DNA from: Marinobacter halodurans
GTDB taxonomy: Bacteria > Pseudomonadota > Gammaproteobacteria > Pseudomonadales > Oleiphilaceae
DNA length: 64,000 nucleotides
Direction: 5' to 3'
Assembly: GCF_004327985.1 (NCBI RefSeq)
Contig: NZ_SJDL01000001.1
Span: 244,524-308,523 of the forward strand
Shown here: one piece after another, positions 37,637 through 46,615 of the stretch
Position numbering within the stretch: the stretch's first letter is position 1
Layout of the letters: each line of letters starts with the position of its first letter
Notes under the pieces: generated by a model
Told to the model about the DNA's origin: nothing
Seen by the model: the letters and a program-made list of their open reading frames with translations, nothing else
Databases searched by the model: none
Position numbers and translations under genes: made by a program

Positions 37637-39046
37637 ATGAACCAAGCCGTAAAAACGCAGTTTGACGCCCTCTCCAAGTCGCTGGCCCGACACCTCAAAC
37701 GCTACTTCGCCGCCATTGCCGGCACCGTGATCGCCCTGATGCTGGGGTTCTCATCGTTCTTCACCACCGAACTGGGCTACACCTACGTCGTCCAGGACAC
37801 ACTGTTCGGGACGATCCGCGTTTTCACCGAGCCCGGCGTCCACCTGAAGGTACCGTTCTTCTCGAACGTCTACACTTACAACCAGGCCATGACGCTCAAC
37901 TTCGGCAATCAGGAAAGCGGCGAGGTCATCCGCGCGACCCGCCAGCTCAATGAAGTCGAAGTCCAGTTTGCGGACACCTACACCGCCAGCATCCCGGCCA
38001 CCTTCCGCTTCAAGCTGTCGGCGGATCCGGAGCGCATCGTCGCCATGCATCGGGAATTCCGCAGCTACGACAACCTGATCGACTCCCTGCTGATCAAGAA
38101 CGCCAAGAACGTCACGGTGGTCACGGCAACGCAGTACACCGGTGAGGAGTTCTTCCAGGGCGGCCTCAACAAGTTCAAGGTCCAGTTGGAAGATCAGCTC
38201 CAGAACGGCCTTTACCAGACCGAGCGGCGCCAGGTCGAAGTGGAACAGACGGATCTGGCGGCGGTGTCGTCAACCAACGACGACGGCGACAAGCTCGAGC
38301 ACAAGGTACAACTGGTCTGGAAGAATATCATCCTGCAGGACGCCGCCGGCCAGGCCCGGCGGCTTGCCAATCCGCTGGAATCCTATGGCATCCAGGTCCG
38401 TCAGGTCACCATTGGCCGCCCGATTCCGGAACATCGCCTGGACGAGTTGCTGGTAAAGAAGAAAGACCTGGTGGCCAAGCGCATTACCGCCATCCAGGCC
38501 CAGGAAACAGCCCGGGCGGAAGCCAAGACGGCCCAGTTGGAGAAGGAAATCGAGAAGGCCCGTGCCATCCAGGATGCCCAGCGTGCCAAGGAGCTGGCGG
38601 TCATCTCCAAACAGAAAGAGGTGGAGATGGAGCGCCAGCAGGCCGAGCTGGAGCGGGTTCGCAAGGAAAAGGAACAGGCCGTGGCCCTGCTCGAGAAACA
38701 GACCCAGCTTGAGGTCGCCACCGCCGAGCGCGATATCCAGAAAGCCAATGCCGAAGCGGCCACCTATGCCGCCAAAGCCATCCGGGAGAAAGGTCTGGCG
38801 GAAGCCGAAGTGGCCAAGGCCAACCTGATGGCCAAACAGTCCGCCCGCGATATCTACATGGCCGAGATCCAGCGTGACATCGCCCGGGTCATGTATCCGG
38901 CCCTGAAAGAAACCCAGATCCAGATGCCGGCCTACTATGTGGGCGACGGCAGCGCAACGCCGGTCAACAGCCTGGATGTCTTCACCAGCCTGGGCGCCAT
39001 GGACCACCTGAAGCAGTCCCTGCAAACCGCCGAGCGCACCCGATAA
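37637..39046 (+). CDS. SPFH/band-7 domain membrane protein
   Basis: About 469 aa. An N-terminal membrane anchor (about 24-43) is followed by the SPFH domain (about 50-290, opening YTYVVQDTLFGTIRVFTEPGVHLKVPF). A long Lys/Glu/Ala-rich coiled coil (about 290-410) follows, then a short tail. Such stomatin/HflK-like proteins oligomerise into membrane rings and often regulate proteases. Here an M48 protease is encoded just across the divergent promoter. ATG 37637 with AGGA eight bases upstream chosen over ATG codons further 5' that break the conserved start. Confidence 0.9.
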   Translation: MNQAVKTQFDALSKSLARHLKRYFAAIAGTVIALMLGFSSFFTTELGYTYVVQDTLFGTIRVFTEPGVHLKVPFFSNVYTYNQAMTLNFGNQESGEVIRATRQLNEVEVQFADTYTASIPATFRFKLSADPERIVAMHREFRSYDNLIDSLLIKNAKNVTVVTATQYTGEEFFQGGLNKFKVQLEDQLQNGLYQTERRQVEVEQTDLAAVSSTNDDGDKLEHKVQLVWKNIILQDAAGQARRLANPLESYGIQVRQVTIGRPIPEHRLDELLVKKKDLVAKRITAIQAQETARAEAKTAQLEKEIEKARAIQDAQRAKELAVISKQKEVEMERQQAELERVRKEKEQAVALLEKQTQLEVATAERDIQKANAEAATYAAKAIREKGLAEAEVAKANLMAKQSARDIYMAEIQRDIARVMYPALKETQIQMPAYYVGDGSATPVNSLDVFTSLGAMDHLKQSLQTAERTR

Positions 39047-39055
39047 CCTCCCTCC

Positions 39056-39079
39056 GACCCGCAGCGACCGCTGCGGGTC
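39056..39079. terminator. Stem-loop after the SPFH gene
   Basis: GACCCGCAGC (39056-39065) pairs perfectly with GCTGCGGGTC (39070-39079) around a four-base loop, ten bases past the stop codon. There is no T run, so it is either a weak terminator or an RNA 3' stabiliser. Confidence 0.55.
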
Positions 39080-39219
39080 CAGTCCACCCCCTGTTGCCGA
39101 ATCGTCACATCCCGAACCTTGATCTCACCGTACATTGTCCCAAGGCTTATAGATGAGTGTTTTCGGACGGCAGGGCGCAGCCTGTCCTGCCTTCATATTT
39201 CGACATGACAGGAGGCGTC

Positions 39220-40215
39220 ATGAAGACCCGGACATTTGGCAATACCGACATCGAAGTCACCCCGGTTGGCCTGGGCACCTGGGCCATCGGCGGCTGGATG
39301 TGGGGCGGCACGGATGAAGCCGAATCCATCGACACCATCCATGCGGCCATCGACAAGGGCATCAAACTGGTCGATACCGCCCCGGTTTATGGTTTCGGCC
39401 GCTCCGAGGAGATCGTCGGCAAGGCGCTGGCCGGTGGCCGCCGTGACAAGGTGGCGCTGGCCACCAAGGTCGCCCTGAACTGGTCCGACGACCATGACAA
39501 GGTCTGGCGCGAAGCCTCCGCCCAACGGATCGAGAAGGAAATCGAGGATTCGCTGCGACGCCTGCAAACCGATCACATCGACATCTACCAGGTCCATTGG
39601 CCCGACCCGCTCACCCCGATGGAGGAAACCGCCCGCGCCCTGGAGAAGCTGCTCAGGGATGGCAAGATCCGCGCCATTGGCGTCAGTAACTTTTCCCCCG
39701 AGCAAATGGACCAGTTCCGCGAATTCGCTCCCCTGCACAGCGATCAGCCGCCCTACAACCTGTTTGAGCGGGGCATCGAATCCGACATCCTGCCCTACTG
39801 CCGCGACAAGGGCATTGCCACCATCACTTACGGCGGTCTCTGCCGGGGCCTGCTCAGCGGCAAGATGAATCCGCAGACCGAGTTCGAAGGCGATGACCTG
39901 CGCAAGAACGATCCCAAGTTCCAGGGTGACCGCTTCCAGCAATACCTCAACGCGGTGAAGGCGCTGGACGAGTATGCCCGTGACCACTTCGGCAAGGACG
40001 TGCTGGCCCTGGCCCTGCGCTGGCTGATCGACCAGCCCGGCGTCACCACCGCACTCTGGGGCGCCAGACGGCCGGAACAGCTGGAACCGGTCAGCAATGT
40101 GGAAGGCTGGTCGCTCTCGGACGAGGACATGAAAGCGATCGACGGCATCCTCGCAGAACACATCACCGATCCCGTCGGTCCGGAATTCATGGCCCCGCCC
40201 AGCCGGGAAAGCTGA
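39220..40215 (+). CDS. Aldo/keto reductase
   Basis: 331 aa TIM-barrel NADPH oxidoreductase. Catalytic Tyr in DTAPVYGFGRSEEIVGKAL, Lys in ATKVALNW, His in YQVHWPD, and the C-terminal cofactor block GARRPEQLEPV. Closest in style to the general-stress AKR group (YhdN/IolS-like), reducing aldehydes or sugars. I start it at ATG 39220, preceded by AGGAGG with four-base spacing; the longer frame from 39157 has no better site. Confidence 0.94.
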   Translation: MKTRTFGNTDIEVTPVGLGTWAIGGWMWGGTDEAESIDTIHAAIDKGIKLVDTAPVYGFGRSEEIVGKALAGGRRDKVALATKVALNWSDDHDKVWREASAQRIEKEIEDSLRRLQTDHIDIYQVHWPDPLTPMEETARALEKLLRDGKIRAIGVSNFSPEQMDQFREFAPLHSDQPPYNLFERGIESDILPYCRDKGIATITYGGLCRGLLSGKMNPQTEFEGDDLRKNDPKFQGDRFQQYLNAVKALDEYARDHFGKDVLALALRWLIDQPGVTTALWGARRPEQLEPVSNVEGWSLSDEDMKAIDGILAEHITDPVGPEFMAPPSRES

Positions 40216-40234
40216 TCCCTTACCGTCCTGTCAC

Positions 40235-40267
40235 ACCCGCTCCCCATCTCCGGGAGCGGGTTATAAT
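40235..40267 (+). promoter_or_regulatory. Hairpin followed by a -10 box before the transglycosylase gene
   Basis: ACCCGCTCCC (40235-40244) pairs with GGGAGCGGGT (40252-40261), a perfect ten-base stem 20 bases past the reductase stop with no T run. Immediately after it comes TATAAT (40262-40267). A transcript from there would start near 40274, supporting a gene start close to 40307. Confidence 0.45.
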
Positions 40268-40306
40268 GCGGCTAAGTTATCTCATTCCTACCGGTAGGGA
40301 TTCACG

Positions 40307-40978
40307 ATTCGAGCCCGAGCCAAGCGCCTGCTTCTGTTCAGTGTGGAGTTTGCCATACCGCTTCTTGCGGTGGGCGTCCTGTCGTGGCTGATCGGCGGTT
40401 ATCAGGTGCTGGTCCCGGCGCCGCCGACCAACCCGGACAATATCTGCGATATCTTCAGTGAACACCCGGACTGGTATGACGAAGCCGCGGCCTCCCAGGC
40501 CCGCTGGGGCACGCCGATTGCGACCCAGATCGCCTTTGTCCGCCAGGAGTCGGCCTTCCAGAGCCACATCCAGCCGCCGCGCACCCGGCTTTTCGGCGTC
40601 ATTCCCTGGTCACGCCCCACCTCCGCCTTCGGCTATGCGCAGGCACTCGATCCGGCCTGGAGCGAGTACATGGAGGACGCCGGCAGCGTGTTCGCCGAGC
40701 GCTCCCAGATGAAACACGCCCTGGATTTCATCGGCTGGTACAACGCCCGGACGCACCGCCAGCTGGGACTGTCACTCGATAACACCCGGGATCTGTATCT
40801 TGCCTACCACGAGGGCCCAACCGGATTTGCCCGGCAAAGCTACAAGTCGCGGCCGTGGGTTCAGCGCGTGGCTGACCGGGTAACCGCCCATGCCACCACC
40901 TACGCCGCGCAGTTGGAGCAGTGCGAAGCCGAGCTGCGCTGCCGGCATTTCTACCAGTTCTGGCCGTTCTGTGAATGA
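40307..40978 (+). CDS. Membrane-anchored lytic transglycosylase-like protein (SLT)
   Basis: About 223 aa if begun at 40307, or 211 aa from GTG 40343. A membrane segment (FAIPLLAVGVLSWLIGG) near the N terminus is followed by an SLT domain with catalytic Glu in FVRQESAFQSHI and SAFGYAQALDPAWSEY. It should cleave peptidoglycan in the periplasm. From GTG 40343 there is no ribosome site and almost no N-terminal region. From ATT 40307 there is GGGA six bases upstream and a basic RARAKR stretch before the membrane helix, as expected for an anchor. A rare ATT start is therefore plausible. Confidence 0.8.
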   Translation: MRARAKRLLLFSVEFAIPLLAVGVLSWLIGGYQVLVPAPPTNPDNICDIFSEHPDWYDEAAASQARWGTPIATQIAFVRQESAFQSHIQPPRTRLFGVIPWSRPTSAFGYAQALDPAWSEYMEDAGSVFAERSQMKHALDFIGWYNARTHRQLGLSLDNTRDLYLAYHEGPTGFARQSYKSRPWVQRVADRVTAHATTYAAQLEQCEAELRCRHFYQFWPFCE

Positions 40979-41044
40979 GGAAAGAGAGGCGTCGCTGACG
41001 GGGTCCATCCCGTCTTGCAAGTCGGCGCAGGGTGCGATCAGGAA

Positions 41045-41650
41045 TCAGTGCGGTCTGGCGTACACGGACGTCCAGTAGTTACTGTAGTCGTTGGCGGCCG
41101 AGGTGCTGTCGACCCGGACGGCGGCAAACTCCTCGAAACGGGGGTCCATGATGTTGCGGCAATGCCCCGGACTGTCCAGCCACCCGGCGGTCACGGAAGC
41201 CGGCGTATCGAACCCGGCCGCAATGTTCTCGCCCACGATGGACCACTGGTAGCCGGTCGCCGTTACCCGATTGCCCACGGTCAGGCCATCCGATCCGGTA
41301 TGGCTGAAGAAGTTATGGGTTTCCATATCCTCGCTGTGCACCCGGGCGGCCCCTTCAAGTGTGCAGTTGTAGGTCACCGGCGTGGTGGCTTCGTAATGAT
41401 CGTCACCGCACATGCGGGCTTCAGAACGGGCAATGTTGATCAGCTCAATCAGGTCGGCCTGGTATTGATCCACTTTGCAGTCGGCAGACATTTGCACCTG
41501 GGTCGATGCAACGGTTGCCTTACTGCTGCCGGTTTCCGTGGTGTCCGAAACGGCACGGTCCTGGTCCCCACTGCCGGAACCTCCTCCCCCGCACCCGGCC
41601 AACGACCCCGAGGTCAAAAGAAAGACCGTAATACAATGTGAAATTTTCAT
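41045..41650 (-). CDS. CAP/SCP domain lipoprotein
   Basis: 201 aa. Signal peptide with lipobox LAGC at about residue 20, a Gly/Ser-rich linker, then a CAP (SCP/PR1) domain. Core motifs: ARVHSEDMETHNFFSHTGSDG, GYQWSIVGENIAAGF, WLDSPGHCRNIMDPRFEEFAAV. Two of the conserved His/Glu cavity residues are visible. Bacterial CAP proteins are extracytoplasmic with poorly known roles. ATG 41650 with AGGTG upstream preferred over GTG 41659. Confidence 0.93.
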   Translation of the reverse strand: MKISHCITVFLLTSGSLAGCGGGGSGSGDQDRAVSDTTETGSSKATVASTQVQMSADCKVDQYQADLIELINIARSEARMCGDDHYEATTPVTYNCTLEGAARVHSEDMETHNFFSHTGSDGLTVGNRVTATGYQWSIVGENIAAGFDTPASVTAGWLDSPGHCRNIMDPRFEEFAAVRVDSTSAANDYSNYWTSVYARPH

Positions 41651-41976
41651 AGCCGACACCTATATGACGAAGATGCTCACTATACCGCCCCACAGTGTGA
41701 ATACACGTGTGAAAGTCCCCCAAATTACAACATGTTACAAATCATTGCCGGCCAGTTAAACGGCGATTCAAAACAACGGGCTGTTTACCTTTTGAGCAAT
41801 TGACAGCCGTCATCGACCCGTCTGCGATATGGCGCAAAGGGAGCCCCTGAACAGCTCCAAAAAAGGCACTGGATGAAAACCACCCAGTGCCTTCTCCGAG
41901 GGACGAGTCAGGGTCGTCCTGCCCCCGATCACACTCGTCCGTCTTCCCTGTCCTTTTCTGACGCCGCATCGGACTG
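41651..41976. other. Intergenic stretch between CAP and beta-barrel genes
   Basis: About 326 bases. The only clear element is a terminator for the beta-barrel gene at 41857-41893. The part near 41690-41740 probably carries the CAP gene promoter, with TATAGT on the minus strand near 41680, but I cannot match a -35. A 75-codon frame at 41742-41969 overlaps the terminator and is not protein-like. Confidence 0.5.
41857..41893 (-). terminator. Rho-independent terminator after the beta-barrel gene
   Basis: AAGGCACTGG (41863-41872) pairs with CCAGTGCCTT (41884-41893) around 11 bases. On the minus strand the stem runs into six T's. It ends 84 bases after the stop of the porin-like gene. Confidence 0.88.
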
Positions 41977-42552
41977 TCAGAACATATAGTTCAGCCCTAC
42001 CCGGGCTGTATCGAATGACGGTCCATCGTTGGTGACCTGGCCATTGAAGTCGTCCTCGTCGATGTCCACGTTGTATCGGTCGTACTCCGCGTAGGCGGTG
42101 AGGCTGTCGGTGACACGGAAATCCACACCGGCACCAACCAGCGGGCTCACCTCATCGTAGGTTTCGCTCTCATCGAAAGCGTCGACATCATAGGAATAGA
42201 CAAAAGCGCCCGCCTTGCCATAGACACCAAAGCTCTCGGTTACGGGGAGCCGGCCCTTGGCGGAGAGCGCCAGGCCCTTGAGGTCGCTGTTGACGTCATC
42301 GTCTTCACCGAATTCGCCAAAATCCAGGTAGTCGCCTTCCAGTGCGAAATACCGGTTGAACTGATACCCGACGGTGCCGGCGAACAGGTCGTTCTCGTCC
42401 TTGAATTCACCACCGTGGGATTTGAAGCCGCCGTAACTACCCCCGATGTACAAGCCTGAGCTGTCACGCTTGTCCTGGGCCATGGCAGCCGGTGCCGCAA
42501 ACACTGCAGCGGAAAGTAGCGTGACCGTTGCTAGATTCATCCTGGTATTCAT
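41977..42552 (-). CDS. Outer-membrane beta-barrel protein (OmpA-like barrel)
   Basis: 191 aa. Signal peptide cleaved after about residue 25 (AAPAAMAQ-D). The mature part is a small eight-stranded barrel: GLYIGGSYGGF, ALEGDYLDFGEFGE, GVYGKAGAFVYSYD, and the terminal aromatic ARVGLNYMF that suits outer-membrane insertion. Function unknown. Many acidic residues in the loops fit a halotolerant organism. ATG 42552 has a GGGGA upstream at long spacing. Confidence 0.88.
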   Translation of the reverse strand: MNTRMNLATVTLLSAAVFAAPAAMAQDKRDSSGLYIGGSYGGFKSHGGEFKDENDLFAGTVGYQFNRYFALEGDYLDFGEFGEDDDVNSDLKGLALSAKGRLPVTESFGVYGKAGAFVYSYDVDAFDESETYDEVSPLVGAGVDFRVTDSLTAYAEYDRYNVDIDEDDFNGQVTNDGPSFDTARVGLNYMF

Positions 42553-42793
42553 AACGATAGAGTCCCCGTAGGTTCTTCCGTTGAATAAGCCCGAATTTCA
42601 TGTCCGGGCATCACCACCTCAAACCCTAACGAAACCTCGCGCGGCTGCGGGTTAAAGTGGGAATACGGTTTATTAATCAAGTATTTAAATTACCCAAATT
42701 TAATAGGAGAAATACCGCGACAACACAGATCATGAGCGCCCGTCAAAAACAGACAATTACGACTAGAATGAAAAATAAAACGAGGAGAACCCT

Positions 42794-43369
42794 ATGCTCC
42801 GCCTTTTCGTTGGCCTTGAGTTACCTGACGACATCCGGCAGGCGTTGACCGCACTCAGGAGTGAACTGAAGGGCGCGCGCTGGCAGACTGCCGAACAGAT
42901 CCACCTGACGCTGAGTTTTATCGGGAACGTCGACGACGATTGTCTGCCGTTGGTCTACGATGCCCTTTACGGACTGCGGCTTGAGCCGTTCAAGCTCACC
43001 GTGTCCGGAGTGGGTCTTTTCGGCTCCCCCCAATACCCGAAGAATCTCTGGGCTGGCGTAATCGAGAGAGAGCCGTTGATCGCCCTGCATGAAGGGATCC
43101 ATGAACGGCTGAGTGGTTTCAACGTGGCCAGCCAGGAACGCGGTTTTCACCCGCATGTTACCCTGGCCCGTTTCCGCGGTCGCCGTACCCGCCAATATGC
43201 GGCCCGCCAGGACAAACGCGAGCCCGCCCAGAGCCTGAATCGCTTCCTCGAGCATTATGGCCACCTGGCGCTTCCACCTTTCGGCGTCCACCACGTCAGT
43301 CTGTTCAGCAGCACCCAGCGCCCGGAGGGTTCCCACTACCAGGTGATCGGCCGATTTCCCGCCGACTGA
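42794..43369 (+). CDS. thpR: RNA 2',3'-cyclic phosphodiesterase
   Basis: 191 aa of the 2H phosphoesterase (LigT/ThpR) family. Both catalytic motifs are present: HLTLSFIG near residue 37 and HPHVTLARF near residue 117. It hydrolyses 2',3'-cyclic phosphates to 2'-phosphates and can ligate tRNA halves in vitro. ATG with AGGAG five bases upstream. It converges on the DUF3592 gene. Confidence 0.94.
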   Translation: MLRLFVGLELPDDIRQALTALRSELKGARWQTAEQIHLTLSFIGNVDDDCLPLVYDALYGLRLEPFKLTVSGVGLFGSPQYPKNLWAGVIEREPLIALHEGIHERLSGFNVASQERGFHPHVTLARFRGRRTRQYAARQDKREPAQSLNRFLEHYGHLALPPFGVHHVSLFSSTQRPEGSHYQVIGRFPAD

Positions 43370-43376
43370 GAGACCC

Positions 43377-45086
43377 TTACGGCAGGCGCAGCAGGCGTAC
43401 CAGGTTATCCCGCAAGGCCTCCGCCACCTCCCTACCCGCCAGGCCCTCGGCAATGCGGATCCGCTTGCCGGCTGCATTCATTTCCAGGTGAAAGTACTCG
43501 GTCATGCGGTGCCCCTTGTTGGCGGAGCCCGCTGACGTCAGCACCAGTTGCCCGGCCCGTGTCAGAGTACCCTGCCGGCGCCACAGTGCCATGCCGCACC
43601 ATGCGCGGACAGACCGGACCTGCTGCTGGCGAATGCGAACGTCCAGCGAGCGCCCTAGCATGAACAGTCCTCCCAACACCATCGGAAAACCAAACAGCCC
43701 GAAGAAGGCAGCCATCATATAGAGCATGAAGCCTTCGGACGCTGCGGCGATGCCCAGCCCAACGGCGGCACCGGCAAAGAACAGCCCGCCAATCAGGACC
43801 GCCAGTGTGAAACCCAGGTTGCGGCCGGCGCGACTGTGGATCCGCCAGCCGTCCATCCAGGGTTCCACGTCGATCTGCTCGGCAGCCGCGGAGGTTGCGG
43901 CCACCTGGGCCTTGCGTTCAGTACGCTCGACATGCTCGCGGGGCAGCGTCACCGCGGAAGATCGGGTACCGGGTTCCACCGGCAGTTCGTAGGTACGCTC
44001 CAGGGCCACCGGCTCCCGCGGCCCATCCAGGACCAGCCGCCAGAGCACCTGTTCCCGCCCGCTGTCGTCCGACGGCGGCAGTTCTGCTGGCGGCGTGAAA
44101 CGGAAGGCCACCACCGCGCCCGGGCCCTCGGTATGCACATAGGGCACCTGACGGTCCTGCCAGATAATGCGTTCACTGCGACTGCTGTTCTTGCCGGAAC
44201 GGATGCTGACCCGGACGCATTGCAGGGTCACCTGCCAAGGTGCGTCGATCTCCGGGCGGGACAGCCGGATCTGTCCACCGACGTCACCGCCCACCTGCCC
44301 CGGCGCCGGATCCGGCCGCAGGGGCATCGGACCGTAGTAGCGCCAGTTGCGCCGGCTGACCCAGGCCAGTCTGGCCAGCCAGAGTCCGGCAAGCGGAAAC
44401 AGCAGCACCAGCAGGACCAGCCAGTTGCCATCGGCGAACTCGTCCGGAACCGCCAGCACGCCCGGCAGGCTGATGGCGAGGAACATAAAGGCCATGAACC
44501 CGAAAACCCAGTGACCGTAGCGCTGGGAGGAGAAGATTTCCGTCGGGTCCGCGGCCAGGCGGCGTCGACGGCGACCCAGCAGCAGGACCGCGACGCCGGC
44601 CACCGCGAAGACCACCCCGAACAGGCCGCCGAACAGCAGCTTCTTCCAGCGCAGTTCGCGCACCAGATAGCTTTCGGCGGGATCGTCGGGATTCACCCAG
44701 ATGGCCACCGGCCCCTGGGCGCTGATACGCCGCATGCGGCTGACCAGTTGGCGCTGATAGTCACCGATATTGTCGCTGCCGATATCGTAGCCCACCCGGT
44801 GGCCGGTATAGGTGTGCCCGCCGATTCGATAGGTGTAGGTGGCGTCGACCGACCAGGTGGTGCTGTCATCCCCACGATGGCTGTGCAGCTCGATCTGGTT
44901 CAGCGTCGCCTGGACCCGTACCCAGCCGGCACTGCCGACATGCTCGTAGAGCGTCGCCAGCGGACTGAAGACCAGCACACCCAGGCCGGCCACGAGGAAG
45001 ACCAGACCAAAGAGGTTGACGCCCCAGCGCGCTTTATTGGCGCTCCTTTCATGCCTTGCGGTCGATCCGCCCTGACTCACATCCAT
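43377..45086 (-). CDS. DUF3592 domain membrane protein
   Basis: 569 aa. Membrane segment near 25-45, then a DUF3592 region (WVRVQATLNQIELHSHRGDDSTTWSVDATYTYRIGG and VAIWVNPDDPAESYLVRELRWKKLLFGG), followed by two or three more hydrophobic segments, a large soluble beta-rich domain and another membrane pair near 455-510. Function unknown. ATG 45086 chosen because residues upstream have no family similarity. It follows the MgtC gene on the same strand after 137 bases. Confidence 0.82.
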   Translation of the reverse strand: MDVSQGGSTARHERSANKARWGVNLFGLVFLVAGLGVLVFSPLATLYEHVGSAGWVRVQATLNQIELHSHRGDDSTTWSVDATYTYRIGGHTYTGHRVGYDIGSDNIGDYQRQLVSRMRRISAQGPVAIWVNPDDPAESYLVRELRWKKLLFGGLFGVVFAVAGVAVLLLGRRRRRLAADPTEIFSSQRYGHWVFGFMAFMFLAISLPGVLAVPDEFADGNWLVLLVLLFPLAGLWLARLAWVSRRNWRYYGPMPLRPDPAPGQVGGDVGGQIRLSRPEIDAPWQVTLQCVRVSIRSGKNSSRSERIIWQDRQVPYVHTEGPGAVVAFRFTPPAELPPSDDSGREQVLWRLVLDGPREPVALERTYELPVEPGTRSSAVTLPREHVERTERKAQVAATSAAAEQIDVEPWMDGWRIHSRAGRNLGFTLAVLIGGLFFAGAAVGLGIAAASEGFMLYMMAAFFGLFGFPMVLGGLFMLGRSLDVRIRQQQVRSVRAWCGMALWRRQGTLTRAGQLVLTSAGSANKGHRMTEYFHLEMNAAGKRIRIAEGLAGREVAEALRDNLVRLLRLP

Positions 45087-45223
45087 TCTGCTCACGCTCC
45101 ATGATGATGCCCAGACGGAGTCTAGCGTGATGCCACAAGCGATACTGTTGAAAAATGTATGTGCAGAAATGAACGAAACGGTTCCGTCCGTGGTCCGGAC
45201 GAACGCCGGACCGGATACCCGAC

Positions 45224-45913
45224 TCACCCACTCATCGGCGCGATCCGGAACTCCAGCACCGACTCGTTCTCTTCCAGCGTTGTGGCCAGACGGGACGCAC
45301 TGGACTCATCAATCGAGCTCAGCACCATCTTGTGCCGACGAACCCGTTTCTCGGCGTAAACACGGTAGCTCAGGTTGGCGATGGAGAACCCGTGGCTTTC
45401 AATAAGATCCCGCATGACGACATCATTCAGCTCGGACGCCGGGGAAAACTGCACATCGAAGTGATAGAACGCCTGGGTCGGCACCCGCGATTCGACCCAG
45501 CGGAACAGGGAGAGCACCGTCACCGCCAGCAGCAGTGACAGCACCAACGGGTAATAGAAGCCGACACCGGCCAGGATACCGATGGCCGACGTGATCCAGA
45601 TGGAGGCTGCCGTGGTCAGCCCCCGCACGGACAGTCCTTCCTTGACGATCACGCCGGCCCCGAGAAAACCGATACCGGTCATGATGCCCTGCGCCATACG
45701 AGTGGGATCGATCCGGATGCCATCCATCGTTTCCGGCACCCAGTGGGCCTCGTAAACGGTCACCAGCATCAACAGGCAGGAGGCCAGACTGACCAGCGTG
45801 TGCGTGCGGAAACCGGCGGGCCGGCCGTGATACGACCGCTCATAGCCAATCACCGCGCCGGCGACCAGCGCCGCCAGCAGGCGAAGCGCGATTTCATGAT
45901 AATCGCTGCTCAA
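45224..45913 (-). CDS. MgtC/SapB family protein
   Basis: 229 aa. Five hydrophobic segments in the first 150 residues with the MgtC core AALVAGAVIGYERSYHGRPAGFRTHTLVSLASCLL and GIGFLGAGVIVKEGLSVRGLTTAASIWITSAIG. A soluble ACT-like C-terminal domain follows. MgtC affects intracellular survival and low-Mg2+ growth in pathogens; many relatives are unstudied. TTG start at 45913 has GGAGG seven bases upstream. Confidence 0.93.
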   Translation of the reverse strand: MSSDYHEIALRLLAALVAGAVIGYERSYHGRPAGFRTHTLVSLASCLLMLVTVYEAHWVPETMDGIRIDPTRMAQGIMTGIGFLGAGVIVKEGLSVRGLTTAASIWITSAIGILAGVGFYYPLVLSLLLAVTVLSLFRWVESRVPTQAFYHFDVQFSPASELNDVVMRDLIESHGFSIANLSYRVYAEKRVRRHKMVLSSIDESSASRLATTLEENESVLEFRIAPMSG

Positions 45914-46055
45914 ATGGATGCCTCCGTTGCTGCCACGCCTGTCTGTTTAGCTTAGCAGAGCCCCGCTGGATCAGGTTGATCCACTGGCCAGCGGCCTGCC
46001 GTCGGACGTAGGCTGATCCCATATCCACTTTTATCCCGTCGAAAAGGAGAATGCC

Positions 46056-46307
46056 ATGTACCTCTCGGTCCAGATCAGCCACTACCCGCTACAGGACGAC
46101 TACAAATCCAGCATCAGGGAGGTTATCCAGCGCCTCAGGAACAGTGGCCTGGAGGTGCATCCGAACCGCATGAGCACCCAGGTGTTCGGTGACTTCGACC
46201 AAGTCATGAAGGTCCTGGCCGAGACCATGAAGTGGTCCTTCGAGACCCACGGCAAAGCGGTGTTTACGGCCAACTTCCTGGAAGGTGACCGGCGGCCGAA
46301 GGGCTGA
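46056..46307 (+). CDS. Ykof-type thiamine/HMP-binding protein
   Basis: 83 aa, ferredoxin-like fold expected. Sequence opens MYLSVQISHYPLQDDYKSSI and contains LEVHPNRMSTQVFGDFDQVMKVL, matching the Ykof/PF07615 group that binds thiamine or its HMP moiety. Cytoplasmic. ATG is preceded by AAGGAGA. No thiamine genes lie nearby. Confidence 0.85.
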   Translation: MYLSVQISHYPLQDDYKSSIREVIQRLRNSGLEVHPNRMSTQVFGDFDQVMKVLAETMKWSFETHGKAVFTANFLEGDRRPKG

Positions 46308-46400
46308 TGCCGGTCCTGATACCGCAGTACGGAGCCGCAGACAGGTCCAAGCCGGGCGCTGGTCCCGACGCGGCCCCTCCGTGCACCGCACTGGACAGGG

Positions 46401-46613
46401 TCAACGTTCGGGGTTTCGATCATTTCGCCCGCCAGAATGACGGTGCTTCCGGTGCATGAACAGATGCATCAACGGGCAGGCGGCAATCACGAGCCAGGGC
46501 AGCACCCCGATAATATGGGCTTTATGCTCATCCCAGAGCAGAAACAGGACCACCGCCAGCATCAACAGCAGCGGGATCCAGAAACGGAAAAGCGCCAGTC
46601 TGTGGGTATTCAT
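46401..46613 (-). CDS. DUF2933 small membrane protein
   Basis: 70 aa. Two hydrophobic segments (about 11-27 and 33-50) are followed by the CPLMHLFMHRKHRHSGG tail, the DUF2933 hallmark. Such proteins are common beside copper and silver resistance genes. It starts two bases after the P-type ATPase stop, so it is the last gene of that operon. The His-rich tail could bind metal. Confidence 0.85.
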   Translation of the reverse strand: MNTHRLALFRFWIPLLLMLAVVLFLLWDEHKAHIIGVLPWLVIAACPLMHLFMHRKHRHSGGRNDRNPER

Positions 46614-46615
46614 GG

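Noticed and set aside
37459..37698. 79-codon minus-strand frame before the SPFH gene
   Set aside because: It overlaps the start of the SPFH gene and lies in its promoter region; no ribosome site and no similarity I recognise.
39056..39079. Stem-loop as a full rho-independent terminator
   Set aside because: No T run follows, so it is reported only as a weak candidate.
41742..41969. 75-codon minus-strand frame
   Set aside because: It overlaps the rho-independent terminator at 41857-41893 and has no protein-like pattern.
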